A program made the translations under genes and the position numbers. This document shows positions 18,981 through 28,361 of a stretch of DNA of 64,000 nucleotides, one piece after another (positions within the stretch are counted from its first letter, which is position 1; every line of letters starts with the position of its first letter). Below the pieces are notes generated by a model that saw only the letters and a list, made by a program, of their open reading frames with translations, was not told the DNA's origin and searched no databases. Source of the DNA: an uncultured Acetobacteraceae bacterium (GTDB lineage: Bacteria > Pseudomonadota > Alphaproteobacteria > Acetobacterales > Acetobacteraceae); the NCBI GenBank assembly GCA_903907955.1, contig CAIVPZ010000172.1, positions 1 through 64,000 on the forward strand, written 5' to 3'.

Positions 18981-20074
18981 GGGGCCGGCGTCGACCTGCC
19001 TGGGACCCAGATCGTTTTGAAGGCGGAGGCGAAAAACCACGACGTGGCCGTGGTCGAACTAGACGCGCCGACGGTGGCGGTGCTCGCCGGTGTCCGCTCG
19101 CCCTCATTGAGCGGCAGCTTCGGCGATTACCGACCGCCCGGCCAGCAACTCATCGGTGTCGGCGACGCGGTGCAGATCACGCTGTGGGAGGCCGGTCCAG
19201 GCGGTCTGTTCTCCAGCCCCGCGATCGACCGCACCACCCCGGGGTCGCGCACCGCCACCATCCCCGAGCAGGTGGTCGCCCGCGACGGCGCGATCACCGT
19301 GCCGTTCGCCGGACGGGTGCGCGTGGTCGGCCACACCCAGCCGGAAATCGAGCGCATCATCGTGGACCGGCTGACCGACAAGGCGATCGACCCGCAGGCA
19401 CTGGTCACCGTCACCCGAAACGTCAGCAACACCGCGACCGTGATCGGCGGGGTCGGTCCCGGCGCACGGGTGCCGCTCAGCGTGCGCGGCGACCGGTTGC
19501 TGGACGTGATCGCCCTGGCCGGCGGCGAGCGGGCCGCGGCGCAGGATATCGCCGTGGTGCTCGCCCGCGGCGACCGCACCCTGCGCGTGCCGATGCAGGC
19601 GGTGCCGGATGATCCGCACGAGAATATCTATCTGCAGCCGGACGACGTGGTGACGCTGGTGCGCGACCCGCAGACCTTCATCGCCGCCGGTGCCAGCGGC
19701 CGCAACGCGGTGGTGCCGTCGAGACCGTCAACGTCACCCTGGACGAGGCGCTCAGCAAGGCCGGCGGCCTGCTGGACGATCGTTCCGATCCGGCCGGGTT
19801 GTTCGTGGTGCGCTACGAAATCCCCGAGGTCGCGCGCCAACTGCCGGCGGCCAGTGCTGTGGTTGCCCAGCCCGGCGGGGTGCCGGCGGTCTACCACCTG
19901 AACCTGCGCGACCCGGCGGGGCTGTTCCTCGCCCGCCGTCTCCCGATGCGCAACAAGGACATTCTTTACGTGTCCAACGCGCCCTATACCGACGTGCAGA
20001 AGGTCTTCAACCTCATCAACCTGCTGGTAACCCCGGCCGTTACCGGGGCAACCATGAAGAACGCAATAAAATGA
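18981..20074 (+). pseudogene. Wza-like polysaccharide export protein, truncated and frameshifted
   Basis: Outer-membrane polysaccharide export family with SLBB domains. Recognisable parts: GSFGDYRPPGQQLIGVGDAV, the export domain QVVARDGAITVPFAGRVRV, an SLBB-like VIGGVGPGARVPLSVRGDRLLD, then YLQPDDVVTLVRDPQTFIAAGASG. At 19719 one T appears missing (VVP then ETVNVTLDEALSKAGG in another frame), and the second half runs to LYVSNAPYTDVQKVFNLI and stop 20074. The signal peptide and lipobox Cys are absent: the frame opens after TGA 18978-18980 and only a TTG at 19017 could start. This was probably the exporter for the glycan made by the neighbouring transferases. Confidence 0.8.
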
Positions 20075-20184
20075 GCGGGGCGGCTTAATCGCGGCCCGGC
20101 CACCCCTGGCCTGGTGAAAGCGGAAACCACTGGCGCATCGCGCCGCGGGCTTGGTGGTAGCCGGAGGGGGATTCAAGCGACCAC

Positions 20185-21411
20185 TCAAACCACCCCCTTC
20201 TCCCGCAGCGCCGCGATCTCCGCCGCCGCCATGCCGAGCATCCCGCCCAGCACCGCGTCGGTATGCTCGCCCAGCGCCGGCGGGGTGATGCGGTAGGCGG
20301 CCGGGGTCGCCGACAGCTTCACCGGGTTGGCGACCATCTTCACCGCCCCGCCCTCGGCCTGCGGATGCGGCATCGCCATCACCATGCCGCGCGCCAGCAC
20401 ATGCGGATCGGCGAACACCTCCGACAGCCGGTTGATCGGGCCGCAGCCGATCTGCAGCGCCTCCAGCCGTTCGACCCATTCGCGGGTGGAAAAGCGCTGC
20501 ATCACCGGCGTCAGCGCCTCGGTCACCGCGTCCCGGTTGGCCACCCGCGCCGCATTGGTGGCAAAGCGCGGGTCATCGGCCAGCGACGGACAGAACGCCG
20601 CACAGAACCGCCGGAACGTCGGATCGTTGCCAACCGACAGCACGATGTGCCCATCCGCGGTCGGAAACACCTGATAGGGCGCGATATTCGGGTGCTGGTT
20701 GCCCAGCCGCCGTGGGTTCTCCCCGGTCGCCAGGTAGTTCATCGCCTGGTTGGCAAGCCAGGCCACGCTGGTATCGAGCATGCCGATGTCGATGTGCTGG
20801 CCCTCGCCGGTGCGGTCGCGGTGGCGCAGCGCGGCCAGAATGCCGATGCAGCCATACAGTCCGGCGAACAGATCGGCGACCGGCACCCCCACCTTCTGCG
20901 GCAGTCCGTCCGGCTCGCCGGTCAGGCTCATCACCCCGCCAACCGCCTGGATCAGCGCATCATAGCCCGGCCGCGCGGCATACGGGCCGGTCTGGCCGAA
21001 GCCGGTGATGCTGCAATAGACCATGCCGGGGAAGTCGGCATGCACCTGCTCCCAGCCCAGCCCGTATTTCGCCAGCGTGCCGACCTTGAAATTCTCCACC
21101 AGGATGTCGCAGCGGGCCAGCAGGCGGCGAATGATCGCCTGCCCCTCCGGGGTGGCGATATCCAGCGTCACCGACAGCTTGTTGCGGTTGACGCCGACGA
21201 AATAGGCGGCCTCGTCGGTGCCCGGCATCACCGGCGGGCGGAACCCGCGGGTGTCGTCGCCGGCGCCGGGACGCTCGATCTTGATCACCTCGGCGCCGAA
21301 ATCGCCCAGCATCTGGGTGCAGGCCGGCCCGGCGAGAACGCGGGTAAGGTCGAGCACAAGCAGGCCGGCCAATGGTCCGGCGGGCGCGGCGGCGTCGGGG
21401 TGCGTGCGCAT
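20185..21411 (-). CDS. CaiB/BaiF family (class III) CoA-transferase
   Basis: 408 residues. Class III CoA-transferases move CoA between carboxylic acids through an aspartyl-CoA intermediate. The catalytic Asp is Asp151 in the conserved RPGYDALIQAVGG. Other family blocks: LDLTRVLAGPACTQMLGDFGAEVIKIE, ENFKVGTLAKYGL, and the C-terminal PINRLSEVFADPHV. It is divergently transcribed from an aldehyde dehydrogenase across 75 bp, so the two may share control. The acid substrate cannot be told from sequence; an aldehyde-to-acid-to-acyl-CoA route is a reasonable inference. Confidence 0.93.
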   Translation of the reverse strand: MRTHPDAAAPAGPLAGLLVLDLTRVLAGPACTQMLGDFGAEVIKIERPGAGDDTRGFRPPVMPGTDEAAYFVGVNRNKLSVTLDIATPEGQAIIRRLLARCDILVENFKVGTLAKYGLGWEQVHADFPGMVYCSITGFGQTGPYAARPGYDALIQAVGGVMSLTGEPDGLPQKVGVPVADLFAGLYGCIGILAALRHRDRTGEGQHIDIGMLDTSVAWLANQAMNYLATGENPRRLGNQHPNIAPYQVFPTADGHIVLSVGNDPTFRRFCAAFCPSLADDPRFATNAARVANRDAVTEALTPVMQRFSTREWVERLEALQIGCGPINRLSEVFADPHVLARGMVMAMPHPQAEGGAVKMVANPVKLSATPAAYRITPPALGEHTDAVLGGMLGMAAAEIAALREKGVV

Positions 21412-21486
21412 TGGGTTGATCTTGCCCGGGCCGGAGGTTGGGTTTATGCGCCGCGATTAACGAGTGCAGCGAGGGAGCGCAACAAG

Positions 21487-23016
21487 ATGCCGGATCATCC
21501 GACTGTCGAGCCCGAGGCCGGCGCGCCGCCGCTGGCGCCCACCCTGGACGAGCGCGGCCTGGCCCGCGCGCTGTCCGGCCGCCATTTCATCGGCGGCGCC
21601 TTCGTGCCGGCCAGTTCCGGCACCACCTTCGCCGTCGCCAACCCGGCCACCGGCGAAGCAATCGCCCGCGCCGCCGAGGGCGACGCCGCCGATGTCGATG
21701 CCGCGGTGCGGGAAGCCGCACGGGCACAGAAAGCCTGGGCACGCCTGCCCGCCCGCAAGCGCGGCGCCCTGGTGGCGCAATGCGGCGCCGTGCTGCGCGC
21801 CCACAGCGAGGAACTGGCCCGGCTGATCACCCTGGAAACCGGCAAGGCGCTGCGCACCGAAAGCCGCATCGAGGCGCAGAACGTCGCCGACATCCTGGAA
21901 TTCTTCGGCGGCCTCGGCGGTGAACTGAAGGGCGAGAGCGTGCCCTTCGCCCCCGATGTTCTGAGCGTGACGGTGCGCGAGCCGCTCGGGGTGGTCGGCG
22001 CCATCATTCCGTGGAACGTGCCGATGCTGCTGATGGCGCTGAAGATCGCGCCGGCGCTGGTGGCGGGCAACACGGTGGTGGTGAAGTCGGCCGAGGAAGC
22101 GCCGCTGGCGGTGCTGCGCGTCTGCGAACTGATCAACCGCGTGCTGCCGCCGGGCTGTTTCAACATTCTGTCCGGCTTTGGCCCGGAATGCGGCGGGCCG
22201 CTGGTGGCGCATCCGCTGGTTCGGAAAGTCACCTTCACCGGCAGCGTGGAAGTGGGCAAAATCGTTGCCACCGCGGCGGCGCAGAAACTGATTCCGGTGA
22301 CCCTGGAACTCGGCGGCAAGTCGCCCATGCTGGTGTTCGCCGATTGCGATTTCGACCGCACCGTCACCGGCGCCGTGACCTCGATGCGGTTCACCCGTCA
22401 GGGCCAGTCCTGCACCGCGGCAAGCCGCATCTATGTCGAACGGCCGATCTTCGATCGTTTCGTCGCGGCGCTGGCGGCGCGGGTGGATGCCATGGTGATG
22501 GGCGATCCGCTGGACGAGAAGACAGACATCGGCACCATCATCAGCGACGGCCAGTTCGCCAAGGTGCGCGCCTTCATCGCCGAGGGGCAGGCGACCCCGG
22601 GCGCCACCGCGCGCGTATGTTCGAAACTGCCGGAGGATGCCCGGCTGGCGGGTGGAAAATTCATCCAGCCGGTCATCTTCACCGGCCTGCCCGACAGTTC
22701 GCGGCTGGTGCAGGAGGAAATCTTCGGCCCGGTGACGGTGGTGTTCCCGTTCGACGACACCGAGGCGGTACTGGCGGCGGCGAATGACAGCGAATACGGC
22801 CTGGCCGCCTCGGTGTGGACCAACAACCTTCGGCGCGGACTTGATCTGGCGCACCGGCTGGAAGCGGGGCTGGTGCAGATCAACCAAAACCTCGTGGTGC
22901 AGGCCAATCTTTCCTATGGGGGAGTTAAGTCTTCCGGGTTGGGCAAGGAGGCCAGTCTGGAATCCATGCTGGAGCATTTTACCCATAAGAAGACGATCAT
23001 GGTAAACTACGCCTAG
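21487..23016 (+). CDS. NAD(P)-dependent aldehyde dehydrogenase
   Basis: 509 residues of the aldehyde dehydrogenase superfamily. The catalytic Cys lies in GQSCTAASRIYVE (about residue 308), the general-base Glu in VTLELGGKSP (about 273), and the cofactor loop is FTGSVEVGKIV with PWNVPMLLMALKIAPAL before it. An AGGGAG precedes ATG 21487 by about 10 nt; the longer upstream open frame is antisense to the CoA-transferase and is not coding. It oxidises an aldehyde to a carboxylic acid. Divergent pairing with a CaiB-type CoA-transferase suggests that acid is then activated with CoA. Confidence 0.93.
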   Translation: MPDHPTVEPEAGAPPLAPTLDERGLARALSGRHFIGGAFVPASSGTTFAVANPATGEAIARAAEGDAADVDAAVREAARAQKAWARLPARKRGALVAQCGAVLRAHSEELARLITLETGKALRTESRIEAQNVADILEFFGGLGGELKGESVPFAPDVLSVTVREPLGVVGAIIPWNVPMLLMALKIAPALVAGNTVVVKSAEEAPLAVLRVCELINRVLPPGCFNILSGFGPECGGPLVAHPLVRKVTFTGSVEVGKIVATAAAQKLIPVTLELGGKSPMLVFADCDFDRTVTGAVTSMRFTRQGQSCTAASRIYVERPIFDRFVAALAARVDAMVMGDPLDEKTDIGTIISDGQFAKVRAFIAEGQATPGATARVCSKLPEDARLAGGKFIQPVIFTGLPDSSRLVQEEIFGPVTVVFPFDDTEAVLAAANDSEYGLAASVWTNNLRRGLDLAHRLEAGLVQINQNLVVQANLSYGGVKSSGLGKEASLESMLEHFTHKKTIMVNYA

Positions 23017-23087
23017 GTCGGGGCGCGGGGCGAAACGGCGCCCCTTTTCCCCTTGCGCCTGCCGGCCACGGATCAGAGGAGGCAGCC

Positions 23088-23339
23088 ATGTCCGCCGAAG
23101 CCGTCGAACTGGACCTGCGCGAACAGATCGCCCGCATCGACCGGATGCGCGACGAAAGCGACAAATTCCGCGCCGAGCAACGCAAGCTGATTGCCGAGTC
23201 TCTGAAACTGGCTGCCGAGGAAGCCAAGCTGCACCGTGATCGGGTGCTGTCACCGTGGGTCACCATCGTGGCGGTGGCCGGCGGTGTCGGCGGCGTGATC
23301 GCGGGCGTGCAGGCGATCCTGCGGGCGTTGCACGGCTAA
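23088..23339 (+). CDS. Small coiled-coil protein with one C-terminal membrane segment
   Basis: 83 residues. The first 52 are charged and heptad-like (REQIARIDRMRDESDKFRAE...), predicted to be a long helix or coiled coil. Residues about 55-78 (PWVTIVAVAGGVGGVIAGVQ) form one hydrophobic glycine-rich membrane span. GAGGAGGC lies 7 nt before ATG, a strong ribosome site. I do not recognise a named family. The layout of a cytoplasmic coiled coil on a membrane anchor suggests a small scaffold or holin/spanin-like accessory, but nothing nearby fixes its role. Confidence 0.7.
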   Translation: MSAEAVELDLREQIARIDRMRDESDKFRAEQRKLIAESLKLAAEEAKLHRDRVLSPWVTIVAVAGGVGGVIAGVQAILRALHG

Positions 23340-23523
23340 ACAGGTATGAAGTGCCACCTTTCCGAGGGACTGGCGCGGTTTCCTCGTGCGGCGGAAAATG
23401 GGCTACGGCTCCGCAGCAACGCAGCGCCAAGTCGTGCTGTCCATCGCAATAGACCAATCCAGCAACGTGCTGCATCATGGATCCGCCCGGCCTGTAGGTG
23501 GCCATCACCGCAGAGCACACCAC

Positions 23524-23865
23524 GTGATCGATAAGGATGAGCTGGAACTTCGATTCTCCCTCGCACTGACGCCATTGTTGTCAGCAATTGCGTTATTCTG
23601 CCTGACTGCGATGAGTTCGATAGCCGTAATTGGCGAGCCACTTGACACTATCATGGATGAAGTTCTCCTGCTCACCGGGATATGCTGCGTTAGTGGGGCC
23701 GCGGTGATCGCCGACGCCGTCCTTGATCGCTACAAGCTTGACTGGTCTGATCGTCTGCGTTTCATGGGAAGTGGATACTTTTTCTTTAGCCTGATCATGG
23801 GGGCCATGACTTTTTGTTCCCAAAAATTTATACAGCAATCCAAAATTCTGGAAAGTTGCAATTAA
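23524..23865 (+). CDS. Small membrane protein in AT-rich DNA
   Basis: From GTG 23524, 113 residues: a short polar N-terminus (IDKDELELRFSLALTP), then hydrophobic spans at about 13-35 (LLSAIALFCLTAMSSIAVIG), 42-60 (LLLTGICCVSGAAVIADAV) and 75-95 (GYFFFSLIMGAMTF). The base composition falls clearly below the surrounding GC-rich sequence, and codons such as TTT, ATA and AAA are common, which suggests recent acquisition. No recognised family. An upstream extension of the frame to 23386 is possible but not protein-like. Confidence 0.5.
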   Translation: MIDKDELELRFSLALTPLLSAIALFCLTAMSSIAVIGEPLDTIMDEVLLLTGICCVSGAAVIADAVLDRYKLDWSDRLRFMGSGYFFFSLIMGAMTFCSQKFIQQSKILESCN

Positions 23866-23996
23866 GTTATTCGCTTGTTATCTTTCTTTTATTAGGACTT
23901 TCTGTGACTGGCAAACTGATGACATTGGAAGATTTCGGTGTATTTCTTATAGGCGTCATATTTTTCTTTGTTATTACAATAAGAATAATATTCTGA
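23856..23996 (+). CDS. Very small hydrophobic protein overlapping the previous gene
   Basis: From TTG 23856 about 46 residues with two hydrophobic spans (LVIFLLLGLSVTG and VFLIGVIFFFVITIRII), overlapping the 3' end of the preceding gene by 10 bp. It is equally AT-rich. The start is uncertain; the frame is open from 23814. It may be a second subunit or simply the displaced C-terminal end of the upstream gene after a frameshift. Confidence 0.35.
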   Translation: MQLSYSLVIFLLLGLSVTGKLMTLEDFGVFLIGVIFFFVITIRIIF

Positions 23997-24236
23997 GGCA
24001 GCCACGAAAACGCCGGAACGAACGAACCACTCTACTGTTCACATTGGCAGCATAAGCCGGAGCGGATTGACGCTTCCCTCCCAACGACCGTTGGATGGAA
24101 CGGCGCCGCGCCTCCCGAATTGTCGTCACCGGCCCTGCGATCCCGCCCCCCGCATTCCAGCCCTCCGCAATCCCCCCCTCCCCGCCCGCGGCCCCCGCCG
24201 CTACCCTGCCGCGCCGCCGAGCAAGGACCGCGCATC

Positions 24237-25466
24237 GTGACACGCCCGCACGCCCAAACCATCCCGGTCTGGACGCCGCCGCTCGGCGACGCCGTGCCGC
24301 GTTCGCTCTGCACCGATTGCGGCATCTCGCGCACCGCCGACCCGAAGCGCTGCGGCCACGCCTGCCAGTTCATCAAGCCCGACTACCCTGCCCTGGAAAC
24401 CCGCGCGCACGGCCGCCCCCGCGACCCCGGCCGCGAAGATGAAGCCTTCTTCGGCCCCTACCAGCGCATGCTGCGCGCCGCCCTGGTGCCGCCCGCCGCC
24501 GGCGCGCAATGGACCGGCATCACCACCCGCATCGGCGCCCGCCTGCTGGAAACCGGCGCGGTGGACGCGGTGCTCGCCATGGCCGCCGACCCGAATGACC
24601 GCTGGCGCCCCCGGCCGGTGCTGGTCACCCGCGCCGCCGACATGGCGCAGTGCCGCGGCATGCGCATGGGCACCGCACCGCTGCTGGCGCTGCTGGAACC
24701 GGCGATCGCCCTCGGCTACCGCCGCCTCGCCGTCATCGGCATCCCGTGCCAGATCTACGCCCTGCGCGCGCTCGAAGCCGAACTCGGCCTGGAGCGGCTG
24801 TATGTCATCGGCACGCCGTGCTCGGACAACACCACCACCGAGCGCTTCCACGAATTCCTGGCGCTGCTGTCCGACAACCCGGCCAGCATCACCTATCTGG
24901 AATTCCGCGCCGACTACCACGTGGAACTGCGCTTCGCCGACGGCAGCCACCGGCGCATCCCGTTCCTGCTGCTGCCGTTGTCGAAACTGCCCGGCGACTT
25001 CTTCCCGCTCACCTGCCGCACCTGCGTGGACTACACCAACAGCCTGGCCGACATCACCGTCGGCTACATGGGCGGCGAGGGCGAGCAATGGCTGCTGGTG
25101 CGCAACGCGCGCGGCGAGGAGTTGCTGGGGCTGCTCGGCAATGAGCTGCGCACCGCCGCCCCGGGCAGCGCCGGCAAGCGGCGCGGGCCGGTCATGGGGT
25201 TCCTGAAGAACACCGAGCGCGCCGCCGGCGGCCTGCCGGTGCGCGGCATGCCGAACTTCCTGCGCCCGCTGGTCGGCTGGCTGATGCCGAAAGTTGGTCC
25301 GCGCGGCCTGGAATTCGCCCGCGCCCGGCTGGAGATGAAGGCGGTCGAGACCATCCTGCACCTCCGCCGCCAGGAACCGCGCCGGCTGCGCCACATGGTG
25401 CCGGCGCATGTCTGGGCGCTGGTCGCGCCGTACGGCCTGACCCCGAACGAGGACGAGAAACCGTAG
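24237..25466 (+). CDS. FrhB/BciB-like Fe-S flavoprotein
   Basis: 409 residues of the coenzyme F420 hydrogenase/dehydrogenase beta-subunit superfamily. Cysteine motifs for iron-sulfur binding: LCTDCGISRTADPKRCGHACQ near the N-terminus, IGIPCQIYALRALE in the middle, and FPLTCRTCVDYTNSLADITVGYMGG towards the end. This is the arrangement in BciB-type ferredoxin-dependent divinyl chlorophyllide 8-vinyl reductases and 7-hydroxymethyl chlorophyll reductases. The start is GTG 24237 with AAGGA 9 nt upstream; the upstream proline-rich stretch of the same frame is not coding-like. No other photosynthesis gene is in the window, so the BciB role is a suggestion only. Confidence 0.75.
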   Translation: MTRPHAQTIPVWTPPLGDAVPRSLCTDCGISRTADPKRCGHACQFIKPDYPALETRAHGRPRDPGREDEAFFGPYQRMLRAALVPPAAGAQWTGITTRIGARLLETGAVDAVLAMAADPNDRWRPRPVLVTRAADMAQCRGMRMGTAPLLALLEPAIALGYRRLAVIGIPCQIYALRALEAELGLERLYVIGTPCSDNTTTERFHEFLALLSDNPASITYLEFRADYHVELRFADGSHRRIPFLLLPLSKLPGDFFPLTCRTCVDYTNSLADITVGYMGGEGEQWLLVRNARGEELLGLLGNELRTAAPGSAGKRRGPVMGFLKNTERAAGGLPVRGMPNFLRPLVGWLMPKVGPRGLEFARARLEMKAVETILHLRRQEPRRLRHMVPAHVWALVAPYGLTPNEDEKP

Positions 25467-25487
25467 CCGCGCCCCCGGCGGTCGCTG

Positions 25488-25841
25488 CTACTTCGTGCGG
25501 GCCGGCTGCTGCTGCAGCTCCGCCAGCGTCTCCCATACCTCGTGGTAGACCTGCTCGCGGGCATAGCCCATGCGCTCGGCGACCTCGCTCTTGAAATTGG
25601 CGTAGTGGATATCGAGCACGATGCGGCCCAGCGCCGCCGCCAGTTCCGGCTTGGCGACGCGGGCACGGAAGGCATAGTCGGCGTCCGGGGTGGCCTGAAT
25701 CTCGCCGAGCCCGGGCAGATACTTCGTCCGCAGCGACTCGATATCGCCGCGCACCCGGGCACGCACGGTAAGCGTTCCCGCCGCGCGGTCGCCGGGCTTC
25801 TCCACGATGCTGAAGAAGCCGGAAGTGGTCAGCAGCCACAT
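25488..25841 (-). CDS. Conserved hypothetical protein
   Basis: 117 residues from ATG 25841 (MWLLTTSGFFSIVEKPGD), preceded by GAGGTG about 7 nt upstream. This start fits better than an upstream one at 25988, which would run through the acylase promoter. The sequence has the look of a single alpha/beta domain: LTVRARVRGDIESL, YAFRARVAKPELAAAL, and a C-terminal helix ending in QQPARTK. No signal peptide or membrane span. It resembles a small family seen as hypothetical in many proteobacteria; no function can be given. Convergent with the FrhB-like gene and divergent from the acylase. Confidence 0.75.
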   Translation of the reverse strand: MWLLTTSGFFSIVEKPGDRAAGTLTVRARVRGDIESLRTKYLPGLGEIQATPDADYAFRARVAKPELAAALGRIVLDIHYANFKSEVAERMGYAREQVYHEVWETLAELQQQPARTK

Positions 25842-26003
25842 GGTCGCACCTCGCGCCAGACGGTGCCGGCCAGGACGTTCCCGGCCGGGACGCGGATATA
25901 GCACCGATTCAGGCCAGTACCGCCGCGCCGCCAGCCCATGCCTTCCCATCGTTTCGTGCAATCTTCCCTTCCCCGGGGCGGGTGGCATCGCTACCTGTCA
26001 GCG

Positions 26004-28361
26004 ATGCGCGTCGATATCCGCCCCTCCCGCCGCACCGTGCGCCGCCTGCTTGGCCTGGCTGCGGTCCTGCTGCTGCTGGCCACCGGCGCGCTGGCGGGGT
26101 TGCTGTGGATGACGCTGCCCGGCGGCAACCTGCTGGCCGCGCTGCCCGGGCTGGCGGCGCCGGTGACGGTGGACATCGACCCGGACGGCATCCCGCGCAT
26201 CCGCGCCGCCAGCGCCCTGGACGCGGCCGAGGCGCTGGGGTTCCTGCACGCGCGCGAGCGCATGGCGCAGATGGAGCTGATGCGCCGCAACGCCTCGGGC
26301 GAGCTGTCCGAAATCGCCGGGCCGGCCACCCTGCCGATGGACCGCATGATGCGCACGCTCGGCCTGCGCGTGCGCGCCGCTGCCGACTACCCCGCCCTGC
26401 CGGCCGACACGCGGGCGATGCTGGAAGCCTATGCGCGCGGGGTGAACGCCTGGATCGCCCCCCGCGGGCGGTTCGCCGCCGCCGAGTTTCTGCTGCTCGG
26501 CCCGCCGCGGCCGTGGACGCCGGTGGACAGCCTGCTCTGGGGTCGCACCATGGCGGTGTGGCTGTCCAGCAACTGGCGGACCGAACTGGCGCGGCTGTCG
26601 CTGGCCGGACGGGTGCCGGATGCGGTGATCGAAGCGCTGTGGCCGCCCGGCGCCGGCGGCGCCGGACATCCCCAGGCCAGGCTGGACCCGGCGCTCGCCG
26701 ACGCGGCAACCCGGCTGGCCGCGGTGCTGCCGGCGTTCCCCGACCGCTTCACCCTGCCGCCCACCGCCAGCAACGAATGGGCGGTGGACGGGCGGCAGAC
26801 GGCCAGCGGCGCCCCCATGCTCGCCGGCGACCCGCATCTCGGCTTCGGCCTGCCCGGCCTCTGGTACCTCGCCCGCATCGACACGCCGGAGGGCACGCTG
26901 GCCGGCGCCACCGCCCCGGGCCTGCCCTTCCTGGTGCTCGGCCATAACAGCCGCATCGCCTGGAGCTTCACCGCCACCGGCGCCGACACCGAAGACCTGT
27001 TCGTCGAGACACCTGCCGGCCCCGGCGCCTACCTGACGCCGGACGGCCCGCGCCCCTACACCGTGCGCACCGAGACCATCCATGTGCGCGGCGCGCCGGA
27101 CGAGGTGCTGCTGGTGCGCGAAACCCGGCACGGGCCGGTGGTCAGCGACCTGGTCGGCTGGTCCGGCAATCCGGGGGCGGCGCAGGTGCTGGCGCTGGCG
27201 GCGGCCAACCTCGCGCCCGGCGACGCGGCGCCGGGGCTGCTGGCGCTGAACCGCGCCGGCAGCGTGGCCGAAGCCGGCCGCGCCGCGCCGCTGATCATCG
27301 CGCCGGTGCAGAACATGCTGGTGGCCGACCGCCAGGGCATCGGCCTGTTCGTCACCGGGCGGGTGCCGCTGCGCCGCGCCGGCGACGGCAGCCGGCCCGC
27401 ACCGGGCGCGGATGGCAGCCACGACTGGACCGGCTTCGCCGGCGGCGACGCCCTGCCCCATGTCGCGGCACCGCCCAGCGGGCGGCTGGTGAACGCCAAC
27501 GAGCGCATCGCCCCGCCCGGTTTTTCGCCCTGGCTCGGCCGCGACTGGTTCGACGATGCCCGGGCGCGGCGCATCCGCGAGTTGCTGGACCGCGGCGACC
27601 GGTTCGGCCCGGCCGATTTCGCCGCGATTCAGACCGACGCGGTCGATCTGGTGGCACGCGATTTGCTGCCCCGCCTGCGCACCGTACCGGCGGCACCCGG
27701 CCTGCCCGCCCGCGCGCTCGCCGTGCTCGCCGACTGGGACGGGCTGGCCAGCCCGGACCTGCCGCAGCCGCTGATCTTCAACGCCTGGATGCAGCGGCTC
27801 TACCATGACATCCTGCTGCGCGCCCGCGTGCCGGCGAGCGCAGCGGCGGCGGCGGCCCCCTGGACCGCGCTGATCCCGAGCGCGCTCGGCCCCGAAGGCG
27901 GCATCCTGTGCGGCGGCGATTGCGCCGCGCTGCTGCCTGACGCGCTGGAGCAGGCGGTGGCCGAACTGGCGGCGCAATTCGGCCCCGACCCCGCCGCCTG
28001 GCGCTGGGGCGCCGCGCACCGGGTCACCTTCGCCAATCCGCTGCTCGCTCCGGTGCCGCTGCTGGGCTGGCTCGCCGCGGCACGAATCGACGCGCCGGGC
28101 GACGATTCCACCCTGTTCCGCTCCGGCATGCGGCCGGGTTCGTTCGCGGCGGCGCACGGCGCCTCGTTCCGTGATGTGTACGACCTGGCCGACCTGGATC
28201 GCAGCCTGTTCCTGGTGGCGCCCGGCCAGTCGGGCCATGTGCTGAGCCGACTGTCCCGCAATTTCGTGCAGCGCTGGCATGACGGCGCGATGATCATGAT
28301 CCCGCCCCGCCCCGACACGGTGGCGGTCCGGCTCACCCTGACGCCCGGAGAGACGCAATGA
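26004..28361 (+). CDS. Penicillin acylase family Ntn-hydrolase
   Basis: 785 residues. A membrane span or signal segment lies at about 11-35 (RRLLGLAAVLLLLATGALAGLLWMTL). An alpha region follows (AASALDAAEALGFLHARERMAQMELMRR), then the autoproteolytic nucleophile Ser256 in PTASNEWAV, after which the beta chain would begin; GLPFLVLGHNSRIAWSFT follows. Enzymes of this family hydrolyse amides such as acyl-homoserine lactones, penicillins or cyclic imides. The substrate here is unknown, and quorum-signal degradation is one option. Exported to the periplasm or membrane-tethered. Its stop overlaps the RDD gene start (ATGA). Confidence 0.9.
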   Translation: MRVDIRPSRRTVRRLLGLAAVLLLLATGALAGLLWMTLPGGNLLAALPGLAAPVTVDIDPDGIPRIRAASALDAAEALGFLHARERMAQMELMRRNASGELSEIAGPATLPMDRMMRTLGLRVRAAADYPALPADTRAMLEAYARGVNAWIAPRGRFAAAEFLLLGPPRPWTPVDSLLWGRTMAVWLSSNWRTELARLSLAGRVPDAVIEALWPPGAGGAGHPQARLDPALADAATRLAAVLPAFPDRFTLPPTASNEWAVDGRQTASGAPMLAGDPHLGFGLPGLWYLARIDTPEGTLAGATAPGLPFLVLGHNSRIAWSFTATGADTEDLFVETPAGPGAYLTPDGPRPYTVRTETIHVRGAPDEVLLVRETRHGPVVSDLVGWSGNPGAAQVLALAAANLAPGDAAPGLLALNRAGSVAEAGRAAPLIIAPVQNMLVADRQGIGLFVTGRVPLRRAGDGSRPAPGADGSHDWTGFAGGDALPHVAAPPSGRLVNANERIAPPGFSPWLGRDWFDDARARRIRELLDRGDRFGPADFAAIQTDAVDLVARDLLPRLRTVPAAPGLPARALAVLADWDGLASPDLPQPLIFNAWMQRLYHDILLRARVPASAAAAAAPWTALIPSALGPEGGILCGGDCAALLPDALEQAVAELAAQFGPDPAAWRWGAAHRVTFANPLLAPVPLLGWLAAARIDAPGDDSTLFRSGMRPGSFAAAHGASFRDVYDLADLDRSLFLVAPGQSGHVLSRLSRNFVQRWHDGAMIMIPPRPDTVAVRLTLTPGETQ

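Noticed and set aside
24120-24236. Proline-rich N-terminal extension of the FrhB-like gene
   Set aside because: Low-complexity, and a better start (GTG 24237 with AAGGA) agrees with the first conserved block.
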